From Acetobacteraceae bacterium UBA6159 (GTDB lineage: Bacteria; Pseudomonadota; Alphaproteobacteria; Acetobacterales; Acetobacteraceae), in assembly GCA_002422345.1 (NCBI GenBank), contig DIUL01000032.1, positions 68,325 through 79,411 on the forward strand: a DNA stretch of 11,087 bases. Reading direction: 5' to 3'. A program made the translations under genes and the position numbers. Each line of letters starts with the position of its first letter. The first letter of the stretch is position 1. The notes beneath the pieces are model-generated. The model did no database searches. It saw only the letters and a program-made list of their open reading frames with translations, and was not told the DNA's origin. Shown here in pieces: positions 1 to 7,225 of this stretch.

Positions 1-962
1 CCGGTTTCGACCTGCGTCCAGGAAATCTTCGACCGCGCGCCACGGCAGGCGCCGCGCTTGGTGACGAAGTTGTAGATGCCGCCACGGCCTTCCGCGTCTC
101 CCGGATACCAGTTCTGCACCGTGGAGTATTTGATCGTGGCATCATCCATCGCCACCAACTCGACGACGGCGGCGTGCAACTGGTTTTCATCCCGCTGCGG
201 CGCCGTGCAGCCTTCGAGGTAGCTGACATGGGCGCCGGCCTCGGCGATGATCAGCGTCCGCTCGAACTGCCCGGTGTTGCGGGCGTTGATGCGGAAATAG
301 GTCGACAGCTCCATCGGGCATTTCACGCCCTTGGGGATGTAGACGAAGCTGCCATCGGTGAAGACGGCCGAGTTCAGCGCCGCGAAGAAGTTGTCCGCGA
401 CCGGCACGACGGTGCCGAGATACTGCTTCACCAGCTCGGGATGATCGCGCACGGCCTCGCTGATCGGGCAGAAGATCACGCCCGACTTCGACAGGGTTTC
501 CCGGAACGTGGTCGCGACCGAGACGCTGTCGAACACGGCATCGACCGCGATCGGGGGACGCTCGTTCTCGTCCGGCTCCACGCCGGCCAGGATCGCGCGC
601 TCCTTCAGCGGGATGCCCAGCTTCTCGTACATCGCAAGCAGCTCGGGATCGACCTCATCGAGGGATTTCGGGCCGGCCTTCTTCTTCGGCGCGGCATAGT
701 AATGCAGGTCCTGATAGTTGATCCGCGGATGGTTGACGCGGGCCCATTCCGGTTCGGCCATCTTCAGCCACGCGGCATAGGCCTTCAGGCGCCATTCAAG
801 CATCCACGCCGGTTCCTCCTTGCGGGAGGAGATCAGCCGGATAATGTCCTCATTCAGGCCCTTGGGCGCGAGATCCATTTCGATGTTGGTCTCGAAGCCC
901 CACTTGTAGCCGGAATCGGCCAGGGACTGGACGGTATCGATCGTTTCGGTGGCGACGGGCAT
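1..962 (-). CDS. sufB: Fe-S cluster assembly scaffold protein SufB (partial, C-terminus off the left edge)
   Basis: SufB is a subunit of the cytosolic SufBCD scaffold complex, on which Fe-S clusters are built from SufS/SufE-derived sulfur and passed to apoproteins. The 320 codons present translate without interruption. They carry typical SufB stretches: GFETNIEMDLAPKGL near residues 22-36, FVYIPKGVKCPMELSTYFRIN around residues 205-225, the core YLEGCTAPQRDENQLHAAVVEL near residues 248-269, and VQNWYPGD shortly after. The family is usually about 470-500 residues, so roughly the last third is missing, including the C-terminal cysteine region. The ATG at 962 lies 9 bases downstream of the rrf2 stop. 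An AGGA about 7 bases before it overlaps that stop, implying co-transcription and coupling. The rest of a suf operon (sufC, sufD, sufS) would be expected beyond position 1, which is inference. Identification is very secure. Confidence 0.97.
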   Translation of the reverse strand, partial: MPVATETIDTVQSLADSGYKWGFETNIEMDLAPKGLNEDIIRLISSRKEEPAWMLEWRLKAYAAWLKMAEPEWARVNHPRINYQDLHYYAAPKKKAGPKSLDEVDPELLAMYEKLGIPLKERAILAGVEPDENERPPIAVDAVFDSVSVATTFRETLSKSGVIFCPISEAVRDHPELVKQYLGTVVPVADNFFAALNSAVFTDGSFVYIPKGVKCPMELSTYFRINARNTGQFERTLIIAEAGAHVSYLEGCTAPQRDENQLHAAVVELVAMDDATIKYSTVQNWYPGDAEGRGGIYNFVTKRGACRGARSKISWTQVET

Positions 963-971
963 TGGGTCGTC

Positions 972-1433
972 CTATTCGGCGGCCGGCAGATGACTGGGTT
1001 CGCGCGCGGGGGTCCGGAACATGGCCGGGATGGAGGCCTCGCTCATGTCGGCCAGGCTGATGTTCTGCATGGCCTGCTGGATTGCGTCGTTCACCGGGTC
1101 CCACCGCCCGCGCATCGGGCACAGTCCCTGGGATTCACATTCGGTGACCGAGCCTTCGACGCAGGCCGTGAGCGCGATCGGACCGTCGATCGCGGCGATC
1201 ACGTCCGAGACGGGGATATCGGCCAGGCCGCGTTCGGACCGATAGCCGCCGCGCGCGCCGCGCTGGGAGGTGACGAGGCCCGCGGCGGTCAGCGCTTTCA
1301 GCACCTTGGCGACGGTCGGCTCGGGGATACCCGTGGTCGCGGCGATCCCTGGGGAGGTCTGCACACCCGGCGCGCTGGCAAGGCGCACCAGCACGACGAC
1401 CGCATAGTCGGTCAGTTTCGACAGCCTGAGCAT
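972..1433 (-). CDS. Rrf2/IscR-family Fe-S regulator of the SUF operon
   Basis: A 153-residue Rrf2-type transcription factor that probably senses Fe-S status and controls the suf operon it heads. The N-terminal winged helix begins MLRLSKLTDYAVVVL, the usual family opening. A recognition-helix region around residues 38-48 (PTVAKVLKAL) follows, then the wing motif SQRGARGGYR at 56-65. Three cysteines at 91, 99 and 105 (CX7CX5C) lie where IscR carries its [2Fe-2S] ligands (CX5CX5C in E. coli). The first spacer is longer, as in the 'SUF system Fe-S cluster assembly regulator' subgroup. An ATG start at 1433 gives the full family length. The gene is followed after 9 bases by sufB. The family and operon placement are well supported; the exact ligand set and whether it represses or activates are inferred. 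Confidence 0.93.
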   Translation of the reverse strand: MLRLSKLTDYAVVVLVRLASAPGVQTSPGIAATTGIPEPTVAKVLKALTAAGLVTSQRGARGGYRSERGLADIPVSDVIAAIDGPIALTACVEGSVTECESQGLCPMRGRWDPVNDAIQQAMQNISLADMSEASIPAMFRTPAREPSHLPAAE

Positions 1434-1482
1434 CGCGAGATGGCCCCTTCAGCCCGGGTCGTCCCACGGGCACTTGCTAACT

Positions 1483-1497
1483 GGACCGGTAAAGTCC
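1483..1497 (-). promoter_or_regulatory. Candidate IscR/Rrf2 operator upstream of the SUF regulator
   Basis: GGAC and GTCC form an inverted repeat separated by CGGTAAA, centred about 57 bases upstream of the rrf2 start. The GAC-N7-GTC spacing is the same as in the E. coli IscR type-1 box (YYGACTRWWWYAGTCRR), although the flanks match weakly. Autoregulation of rrf2-suf operons through such boxes is known in this family. The element is short, so a chance match cannot be excluded. Confidence 0.42.
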
Positions 1498-1500
1498 TGA

Positions 1501-1737
1501 TTGGCTCGAAATGGCCCATCAGGCACGTGTCGTCAAGGGGGTCGCGAGCACCGCCCTGACGTCTTCGACGACGTTTCCCGCCGCACCCCTCGGACGGGGC
1601 GCGGCCCGGGTATGGCCCAACCGCCCCAGGGCGTGATCCACCTGACGGCGCTGGTGCAAGGGCGCGGTACCCGTGGCCGCCACAAGGCAAATCCTACGTC
1701 AGCCTCCGGTGTGCGCGCCCAACCGCCGCCTATCCGA
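1501..1737. other. Intergenic stretch without a supported gene
   Basis: Apart from the candidate operator at 1483-1497, the gap between the SUF regulator (starts 1433) and the small minus-strand gene (ends 1738) shows no gene I can support. A TTGACG on the minus strand (1531-1536) could be a -35 box for the rrf2-suf operon, but no good -10 follows at 16-18 bases. Open frames on both strands have no credible ribosome binding site or recognisable protein. No tRNA or strong terminator hairpin was seen. Confidence 0.5.
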
Positions 1738-1938
1738 TCACCGCCCGCCCGGAACCTTCACCCGCAGCTCGGCCTCCAGATCGGAAATGCGCTTCTGCAC
1801 ACTTTGCCGAAGCGACGCACTCGTGTGGGATTTCATGCCAGCCAGAGTCTCCCGCAGCTCCCGCAGCAGCTTCTCCTTCTCCGGCCGTGACCGGTTCACC
1901 GGCTGGTTGTCCGAACGCTGACCTTCGAAGGCACGCAT
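1738..1938 (-). CDS. Small charged coiled-coil-like protein, function unknown
   Basis: A 66-residue protein I do not recognise. The first 18 residues are polar. Residues 19-60 are dense in Glu, Lys, Arg and Leu with heptad-like leucine spacing (KEKLLRELRETL around 21-32 and KRISDLEAELRV around 49-60), so two amphipathic or coiled-coil helices are likely. There are no cysteines, no membrane segment and no signal peptide, so it should be soluble. The case for a real gene is the start: an AGGAGA lies four bases before the ATG at 1938, which is a strong ribosome binding site. It is transcribed divergently from the dioxygenase operon, with 175 bases between the two starts. Function cannot be inferred; similar small helical proteins can be structural or adaptor proteins. 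Confidence 0.66.
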   Translation of the reverse strand: MRAFEGQRSDNQPVNRSRPEKEKLLRELRETLAGMKSHTSASLRQSVQKRISDLEAELRVKVPGGR

Positions 1939-2028
1939 GGTCTCTCCTGGTTCTTTACCCGGGCCGACGCGACTCGATCAGGCGCGCGGAACCCCGGGGG
2001 CCGCTCATGGCACCGCCGGCGGGATTGC

Positions 2029-2044
2029 TCAACGGATCCGTTGA
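2029..2044. promoter_or_regulatory. Perfect 16-bp palindrome, candidate operator of the dioxygenase operon
   Basis: TCAACGGATCCGTTGA is a perfect palindrome whose centre lies about 77 bases before the dioxygenase ATG. It sits in the divergent gap shared with the 66-residue gene. Length, symmetry and position are typical of operators for dimeric repressors such as TetR-family proteins. No such regulator gene is in the window, so the binding protein is unknown. No clear -10/-35 pair could be assigned. Confidence 0.5.
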
Positions 2045-2113
2045 ACACCGCGCACTTGCATGGTCCCGCCCTTGTCGGCGACGATGCCGGAAATCGATCA
2101 GAGGAAACGCGCG

Positions 2114-3295
2114 ATGAATGACATGACCGAGGCCGTGGCCGCCCCGCAAAGCATCTCCCGCGCCGAACACGCCGCGGGCATGGCGGCCTATCGTGAAGCG
2201 GGGCAACGCCTGGCCGAGGAAATCGGCAACCGTGGCCCCTTGCGGCTGACGGATGACGGCGCGCTGCATCCGGACATCCAGGCGGCCTATTGGCGCCACG
2301 GCTACTACGTCTTCACCGGCGTCATCGACCAGGCCGAGATCGCCGCCCTGCGCGCTGACGCACAGACCATGCTCGCCCGCGCGCCGATCGGGCCGGACGC
2401 GACCGTCGACGCGCAGGGACGCCCGGCGCTGGGCCTGGACTACGCCCGTGTGCCGTACCGCTTCACCCGGCCGCTGGCCGACCCCTGGGGCGGCACGGCG
2501 ATCCTCGGCGGGCGGCATCCGGCGCAGATGTCCCAGCCGAAGCCGGACGCCGACGCGCCCGAGCATGTGGTGTTCCTGATGTACGCGATGTGCCAGGCCA
2601 TGCCGTCCGGGCTGCGCCTGTATGGGCACCCGAAGCTGCTGGCGGCGGCACAGTCGATCAACGGCACCGATTTCGTGCCGTTCAACGATGCGATCTTCGT
2701 GAAGCAACCCGGCCTCGGCGGTTCCGTCGCCTGGCATCAGGACGGGGTCACGCATTGGAACAACCCGGACTGGGATGAGGGCATCCACGGCTTCAACTTC
2801 CAGGTCCAGCTCTATCCCGCCACCGTCGGCAATTGCCTCTGGGTCATCCCCGGCTCCCATAAGCTCGGCAGGGCGGACATCAAGTCCATGGTGCGGGAGA
2901 ATGGCGGCAGTGAGCAGTTGCCCGGCGCCGTCCCGCTGGTATGCGCCGCCGGCGACGTGACCATGGTCAACCGGCAGATGGTGCACGGGTCATTCGCGAA
3001 CAGTTCGCCGGATTTGCGGATTTCGCTGACCTTTGGGTTCCACCGGCGCAAATCCGTGCTGGGCCAGAAGGCCGCGCTGGCAATCGCCGAGACACAGGCG
3101 ACGTACGATGAGAAGCGGATCTTCGAACGCTCCTCCGTGATCCAGGTCGCGATCGACGCCCGCCACCAGGCCTTTCCGCATGAGCCGGTGTTCGCCTATC
3201 AGCCGTTCCGTGGCCAGGAAGACGCATTTCGTTTCACGCCGGAGACATTCGATCGGGTGATCCGCGACTACAACACCAAGGACCTGGCCATCTGA
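2114..3295 (+). CDS. PhyH-family Fe(II)/2-oxoglutarate-dependent dioxygenase
   Basis: A 393-residue cytosolic oxygenase of the phytanoyl-CoA dioxygenase superfamily. These enzymes use Fe(II), O2 and 2-oxoglutarate to hydroxylate a substrate, releasing succinate and CO2. The jelly-roll iron site is visible: WHQDG gives H208 and D210, and MVHGSF gives the distal H291. R302 (LRISLTF) is placed to bind the 2-oxoglutarate carboxylate. LWVIPGSHK at 242-250 is the conserved strand-turn before the distal histidine. An in-frame ATG at 2060 exists, but the ATG at 2114 is preferred because a GAGGAA lies seven bases before it and the protein then begins MNDMTEAV. It is followed after 12 bases by the membrane hydroxylase, with GAGGAA overlapping the stop, so the two form an operon. 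The substrate cannot be read from sequence; a lipid or acyl derivative is plausible from the neighbour. The length exceeds classical PhyH by about 80-100 residues. Confidence 0.9.
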   Translation: MNDMTEAVAAPQSISRAEHAAGMAAYREAGQRLAEEIGNRGPLRLTDDGALHPDIQAAYWRHGYYVFTGVIDQAEIAALRADAQTMLARAPIGPDATVDAQGRPALGLDYARVPYRFTRPLADPWGGTAILGGRHPAQMSQPKPDADAPEHVVFLMYAMCQAMPSGLRLYGHPKLLAAAQSINGTDFVPFNDAIFVKQPGLGGSVAWHQDGVTHWNNPDWDEGIHGFNFQVQLYPATVGNCLWVIPGSHKLGRADIKSMVRENGGSEQLPGAVPLVCAAGDVTMVNRQMVHGSFANSSPDLRISLTFGFHRRKSVLGQKAALAIAETQATYDEKRIFERSSVIQVAIDARHQAFPHEPVFAYQPFRGQEDAFRFTPETFDRVIRDYNTKDLAI

Positions 3296-3307
3296 GGAAC
3301 CGCACGC

Positions 3308-4309
3308 ATGTCCGCAACGACTGATCGCATTGGGTCCGGGCAGGGCGACGCGCCGCCCGCGACGCCGATCCGGGCGGCGCCGGTCTTTGTCTGGCCGCCG
3401 CAGCCGGCTGCCCTGTTCCGGTTCCTATTCGGCCTGCCGGGATACTTCCTGCCGCTGAACATCCTGTATATGGGCCTCGCCATCCTGACCTGGTTCGCGT
3501 TTACGCCGGACCTCGCGCGCATGGCGACGTTCCAGTGGGATTGGGTGGCCATCGTCTATGGGCGCAATCTTGGCCTGACGTTCCTGGTCTATGGCGGACT
3601 GCATCTGCGGTTCTACATCCTGAAGGCGCAGGGCACCCGCTATATGCTGAACCGGCGGGAACCCCTGGCCACGAATCGCCGCTTCCTGTTCGGCAGCCAG
3701 GTGCGGGAGAACATGTTCTGGACCGCGTTCAGCGGCGTCGGCATCTGGACCGCGTATGAGGTCGTGACGCTCTGGGCCTTCGCCAACGGATACATCCCGA
3801 TGCTGGATTGGGAACAGCATCCGATCTATTTCGTGCTGCTGTTCTGCGCGATCCCGATGATCCGGGACGCGCACTTCTATTTCATCCACCGCCTGCTGCA
3901 CTGCGGCTTCCTCTACAGGCGGTTTCACGCACTGCACCACAAGAACACCGACATCGGCCCCTGGTCGGGCATGTCGATGCACCCTGTGGAACATGTCCTG
4001 TATTTCAGTGGCATCCTGATCCACTGGGTCCTGCTGTCACACCCGTTGCATGCGATCTTCCATGTGCAGCAAACCGGCCTCGCGCCGGCCCTGGGGCATG
4101 TCGGGTTCCACAAGCTGCTGACGAAACGAGAGAACGTGTACGGCATCGGCCAGCGCTATTTCCACTTCCTGCATCACCGGTATTTCGAGTGCAACTATGG
4201 CGGTGACGGCACCGTGCCGCTCGATAAATGGTTCGGAAGCTGGCACGACGGCACGCCCGAAAGTCACGAACTCATGCGGAGCCGGCGCGCGAAGGTCCAC
4301 GGAAGCTGA
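3308..4309 (+). CDS. Fatty acid hydroxylase / sterol desaturase superfamily membrane protein
   Basis: A 333-residue integral membrane di-iron oxygenase of the family that includes sterol C-5 desaturase, sterol 4-methyl oxidase and fatty acid hydroxylases. The eight-histidine di-iron signature is complete: H194 and H198 (HRLLH), H207/H210/H211 (HALHH), H225 and H229 (HPVEH), and H286/H289/H290 (HFLHH), followed by FECNYGGDGTVPLDKWFGSWHDG near 293-315. Hydrophobic membrane segments lie around residues 44-66, 80-104, 137-160, 171-184 and 228-247. The N-terminal 35 residues are Pro/Ala-rich and soluble. It starts 12 bases after the dioxygenase stop with GAGGAA upstream. Pairing with a 2-oxoglutarate dioxygenase suggests successive oxidations of a lipid, but this is inference. 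Whether it hydroxylates or desaturates, and on which lipid, cannot be told. Confidence 0.9.
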   Translation: MSATTDRIGSGQGDAPPATPIRAAPVFVWPPQPAALFRFLFGLPGYFLPLNILYMGLAILTWFAFTPDLARMATFQWDWVAIVYGRNLGLTFLVYGGLHLRFYILKAQGTRYMLNRREPLATNRRFLFGSQVRENMFWTAFSGVGIWTAYEVVTLWAFANGYIPMLDWEQHPIYFVLLFCAIPMIRDAHFYFIHRLLHCGFLYRRFHALHHKNTDIGPWSGMSMHPVEHVLYFSGILIHWVLLSHPLHAIFHVQQTGLAPALGHVGFHKLLTKRENVYGIGQRYFHFLHHRYFECNYGGDGTVPLDKWFGSWHDGTPESHELMRSRRAKVHGS

Positions 4310-4330
4310 TCCGCGTTCCAAACGCCAGCG

Positions 4331-4365
4331 CGGGTGTGGGCGGCGATTGAGCCGGTCCGCACCCG
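4331..4365 (+). terminator. Long hairpin downstream of the oxygenase operon
   Basis: CGGGTGTGG (4331-4339) pairs with CCGCACCCG (4357-4365) through one G-U pair. Inside it CGGC pairs with GCCG around the loop GATTGA, with a small internal bulge between. The structure begins 22 bases after the hydroxylase stop, between convergent genes, so a terminator role is likely. There is no T-run after it, so it may act by hairpin alone or as an mRNA 3' end. Confidence 0.5.
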
Positions 4366-4382
4366 GCGGCGCCTGATCGGGC

Positions 4383-4397
4383 GGGCGGACACCGCCC
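4383..4397. terminator. Second GC-rich hairpin in the convergent gap
   Basis: GGGCGG and CCGCCC flank the loop ACA, a perfect 6-bp stem. It lies between the hydroxylase stop and the end of the convergent 108-residue gene and could terminate transcription from either side. No T-tract follows on either strand, and such short GC hairpins are common in this DNA. Confidence 0.3.
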
Positions 4398-4426
4398 TGG
4401 TTGAAGGCAGCGGCGGCCCGACCCCG

Positions 4427-4753
4427 TCAGAATTGCGGGTCGCCCTTCATGGCACCGAAAACCAGCCGGTCCCGGTTCTGTTGCATCAGCATCGTCAGGC
4501 CCGGCGTCGTTTCCAGCCCCATCCCGGCGGGCATGCCGGTGTCCGGGTCAGGGTGGATCTTCGAATAGCTCTGGCTGGATACTTTTTCCCACTTGCCGGC
4601 GGGCTTCCTGATCTCAAAACTCACGACGGTCGCCTTGAACACCATCCGAACGATCGGCTCCTTGGGGGAGGACGGTTTCGTCAGGCTCGGGCAACCAGCA
4701 ATCACCTGCCATCCGTTCTTGGATGCCCAGGCGGTCAGTTCGTCCTTGTTCAC
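4427..4753 (-). CDS. Conserved-looking 108-residue protein, function unknown
   Basis: A soluble protein of 108 residues that I do not recognise. It opens MNKDELTAWASKNGWQVI, which looks like an amphipathic helix leading into a strand. The mid part at 31-62 alternates hydrophobic and charged residues (VRMVFKATVVSFEIRK, then KWEKVSSQSYSKI) as in a small beta-sheet. The C-terminus is helical (LTMLMQQNRDRLVFGAM). There is one cysteine (C21), no membrane segment and no signal peptide. The start is a GTG at 4753 with GGAGG seven bases upstream, a very good ribosome binding site. It lies 41 bases downstream of the methyltransferase gene on the same strand and is probably co-transcribed with it. No function is inferred. 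Confidence 0.75.
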   Translation of the reverse strand: MNKDELTAWASKNGWQVIAGCPSLTKPSSPKEPIVRMVFKATVVSFEIRKPAGKWEKVSSQSYSKIHPDPDTGMPAGMGLETTPGLTMLMQQNRDRLVFGAMKGDPQF

Positions 4754-4794
4754 GCGATATCCTCCAATGACACCAGTCCCGCTTCACGCCGCCG

Positions 4795-5895
4795 TCAGGC
4801 TGTCTTCCGCGTGACCGACACCTGCATGCCATACAGCAGCGCATCGCCGGAGCGGGAAACACAGTCCTGACCCTCAGCCGCGATGACGGGTTGCAGCGTG
4901 TCGCGGAACAGGCCGACCACCTCGGCCTCGAACGCCCGATCCGCCACCCGGACCGAGAACCCGGTCAGGTGCTGGGATTGCCCCCGCGTGCCCGCGAACC
5001 GTCCGAGTGGCACCCATTCGCCCCAGGTCTGATCCTGCCCACGCACGCGGTACTCCAACGGAACGGCGGTCCCTCCCGCCTGCTCCAGTTGGAAGCCCTG
5101 GATGTTCTGCACCGCCATCAGGCCGCGGACCGCGCCGCTGGTGGCGCGCCGGTCGCCCACACCGCTGATATGGGCCAGCAGGGTCACGGGAACCGAGGCC
5201 TCGACCCGCGTCGATGTCAGGATCGGCTGAACGGCGCGCTGGTCGACGCCGGCCGACCCAACAGCCTTCTCCACCAGGCACGCCCGCCGATAAAATGCCA
5301 CGAACTGCACCGCGCGGCCGTAGGTGCGGAGGAACGCGTCTTCTTCCCGCCGGATGTCGATCTCCTCGTCTGCCACACGCAGATCCACGAGCCGCTTCAG
5401 GTATTCCATGCAGGACATCGTGGCGACGCCGCGATAATGCTCCGCCGCGTCCCCATAGTTCGTTTGCAGGTCCTCGGCGATGTAGATCCCGCCGGGGCGC
5501 ACGAACGGGAACAGGGTGCGGAACGTGGTGATCTGGTGCTCCCATTGGTGGGAGCCGTCCTCGATAATGATGTCGAAGGGGCCGTGCCGGACACCCAGCC
5601 CGACCAGGTGCTCCAGGTTCGATTGATCCAGGATTTCGATGGTCACCCGGCTGTCGTCAAAGCGCGGGACGCCCGGATTGATGTCGGCTCCGATGATCGT
5701 GGCGCGCGGGAAATAGGCGTGCCAGACGCGCATGGAGGCGCCTTTCAGGACCCCAACCTCAAGAATCCGGATCGGCTTGTTGCGGAGCGGGCGGAAGAAC
5801 CGTTCGTAGAAGGACAGGTAGTCATGGAACAGCGACGACTTGTCGGTCCCGAACCGGACCCCGAGTTCGTCGAGGCTGGACAGCGCTGGTACCAC
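4795..5895 (-). CDS. MycE/TylF-like SAM-dependent methyltransferase with ChW-like C-terminal segment
   Basis: A 366-residue soluble protein. Residues 8-205 resemble class I, metal-dependent O-methyltransferases of the mycinamicin MycE/TylF type. FGTDKSS at 15-21 and FYERFFRPLR at 29-38 precede SAM motif I, ILEVGVLKGAS at 44-54, with acidic D71 after the next strand. EDGSH at 112-116 matches the metal/catalytic loop of this group, and GGIYIAEDLQT at 135-145 is the next conserved strand. The acceptor cannot be deduced; sugars of natural products or polysaccharides are typical for the family. From about residue 215 a beta-rich extension follows. Residues 277-317, with the WGEW and AGTRGQS motifs, look like a single ChW (clostridial hydrophobic, W-containing) repeat. 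The start is a GTG at 5895 with AAGGAA nine bases before it. The 108-residue gene follows 41 bases later; the MFS gene ends 88 bases upstream. Confidence 0.82.
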   Translation of the reverse strand: MVPALSSLDELGVRFGTDKSSLFHDYLSFYERFFRPLRNKPIRILEVGVLKGASMRVWHAYFPRATIIGADINPGVPRFDDSRVTIEILDQSNLEHLVGLGVRHGPFDIIIEDGSHQWEHQITTFRTLFPFVRPGGIYIAEDLQTNYGDAAEHYRGVATMSCMEYLKRLVDLRVADEEIDIRREEDAFLRTYGRAVQFVAFYRRACLVEKAVGSAGVDQRAVQPILTSTRVEASVPVTLLAHISGVGDRRATSGAVRGLMAVQNIQGFQLEQAGGTAVPLEYRVRGQDQTWGEWVPLGRFAGTRGQSQHLTGFSVRVADRAFEAEVVGLFRDTLQPVIAAEGQDCVSRSGDALLYGMQVSVTRKTA

Positions 5896-5940
5896 GCGGA
5901 CAAATTCCTTCCGACCCGATGCACGGGTTTAGGCACCGAT

Positions 5941-5958
5941 CCGCTGGTTGGCCAGCGG
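5941..5958 (-). terminator. Hairpin between the MFS and methyltransferase genes
   Basis: CCGCTGG and CCAGCGG form a perfect 7-bp stem around a 4-base loop, extended by one further flanking A-T pair. It begins about 25 bases downstream of the MFS stop on the minus strand, before the methyltransferase start. It would fit a terminator of the MFS transcript, although no T-run follows. Confidence 0.4.
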
Positions 5959-5983
5959 AATGGTTACGCAGCCCGGGTCGGGA

Positions 5984-7186
5984 TCAGGCCATCTGCGGCA
6001 CCAGCCGCCCGCCGTTCGGCCGCACTGCGCAGGCGATCACCGCGGCCAGCAGGCCCAGCCCGGACGACACCAGATACAGCCACGCATAGCCGCCGAACCG
6101 GTCGAACACGAACCCGCCGAGCCATGGGCCGATGGCCATGCCGAAGAAGGACACCATGACGACGACGCCGAAGACGCCGCCCATGATGCGGCCAGGGAAG
6201 CTCTCGCGGACCAGGATGGCATACAGGGGCATGACGCCGCCGTAGGCAAAGCCGAAGACCAGGGCGACGGCGTAGAACCCGCCGAGTTCTCCAACCCCCA
6301 GCCACAGCAGGATCGCCGAACCTTGCAATGTGAGCCCGGCGATCAGCGTCGGGCGGGCGCCGATCCGGTCGGCCACCATCCCGAACACGATCCGCCCGGC
6401 CAGCCCGCCCAGCCCGGCCATGCCGAACACGGACGCGGCGGCCAGTTCGGGCACGCCGCAATCGGCGATGTAGCTCACCATGTGGAAGATCGGCCCGGAA
6501 TGGGCGGCGCAGCAGGCGAAGAACGCAAGCGAGATCGCCAGGCATTGCGGGGAGACCAGGGCCTGCGCCAGGGAGATATCGGCGGGCTCATCCGCCTGCG
6601 CCGCAGAAATGCCGCCGGTCGAGATCGCCGGTTCGCGCAGCAGCAGGGCGGTCGGCAGGATCACGGCCCAGGCGATCGCGGCCATGGTCAGCATGGCGGT
6701 CCGCCAGTCTCCCTGCCGTACCAACCAGCCGGCCAGTGGGGCCATGATCGTCGTGCCCATGCCCATCCCGACCGAGACCAGGGCGACGGCGAGGCTTCGG
6801 TTCCGGTCGAACCACCGCACCGCGAGTGCCGTCATCGGCACATACAGGCTGCCCACCGCGAGGCCCACGCTGCCGCCATAGATGATCTGGAAGGCGAGGA
6901 CGGATTCGGTCTGGCTGGCGAAGGCCAGGCCGAGGCCCAGCATGGTCCCGCCGGCCATCACGATGACCTTGGCGCCGAACCGGTCGGACAGCGCGCCCCA
7001 GACGAAGGAGCCGACGCCCATTCCCAGGAAGTTGAGCAGCGCGCCCATGGACACGGCGGTGCGGGACCAGCCGGTGTCCTGCGCGATGGGTTGCAGGAAG
7101 ACGCCGAGGGACATCATCGAGCCCATGCCGACGCAGGACATGGCCATGCCGGCGGCGATGATGACCCACCCGTATGACAGGCGCAT
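5984..7186 (-). CDS. Major facilitator superfamily transporter (MCT/OFA-like)
   Basis: A 400-residue inner-membrane secondary transporter with about twelve hydrophobic segments in two halves, separated by a polar loop near residues 186-207. The loop between segments 2 and 3 carries motif A, GALSDRFG at 64-71, and the C-terminal half repeats it as GMVADRIGAR at 269-278. The C-terminal stretch with FGFAYGGVMPLYAILVRE (311-328), PGRIMGGVFG (331-340) and GPWLGGFVFDRFGG (353-366) is typical of the monocarboxylate / oxalate-formate antiporter-like branch. An organic anion is therefore the most likely substrate, though sequence alone does not settle it. The ATG at 7186 has GGGAGGAA upstream at a good distance. 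No membrane segment is missing and no frameshift is seen. No enzyme gene next to it points to a substrate. Confidence 0.9.
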   Translation of the reverse strand: MRLSYGWVIIAAGMAMSCVGMGSMMSLGVFLQPIAQDTGWSRTAVSMGALLNFLGMGVGSFVWGALSDRFGAKVIVMAGGTMLGLGLAFASQTESVLAFQIIYGGSVGLAVGSLYVPMTALAVRWFDRNRSLAVALVSVGMGMGTTIMAPLAGWLVRQGDWRTAMLTMAAIAWAVILPTALLLREPAISTGGISAAQADEPADISLAQALVSPQCLAISLAFFACCAAHSGPIFHMVSYIADCGVPELAAASVFGMAGLGGLAGRIVFGMVADRIGARPTLIAGLTLQGSAILLWLGVGELGGFYAVALVFGFAYGGVMPLYAILVRESFPGRIMGGVFGVVVMVSFFGMAIGPWLGGFVFDRFGGYAWLYLVSSGLGLLAAVIACAVRPNGGRLVPQMA

Positions 7187-7225
7187 GCGTATTCCTCCCG
7201 TTTGCGTGGCATCCTAGCCGGCGAT

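Noticed and set aside
174..1559. 461-residue open frame on the plus strand across the sufB/rrf2 region
   Set aside because: It lies antisense to sufB and the Rrf2 regulator, both unmistakable, and its His/Arg/Gly/Asp-rich composition is typical of a high-GC shadow.
2060..2113. Upstream ATG extending the dioxygenase by 18 residues
   Set aside because: No ribosome binding site precedes 2060, and GAGGAA is well placed for the ATG at 2114.
1955..2986. 343-residue minus-strand frame antisense to the PhyH gene
   Set aside because: The plus frame has the complete iron-binding HxD...H set and an operon partner; the antisense frame has no supported start or domain.
5948..7177. 409-residue plus-strand frame antisense to the MFS gene
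   Set aside because: Repetitive H/G/D/A/Q-rich sequence without any domain. The minus strand encodes a convincing 12-segment transporter with a good ribosome binding site.
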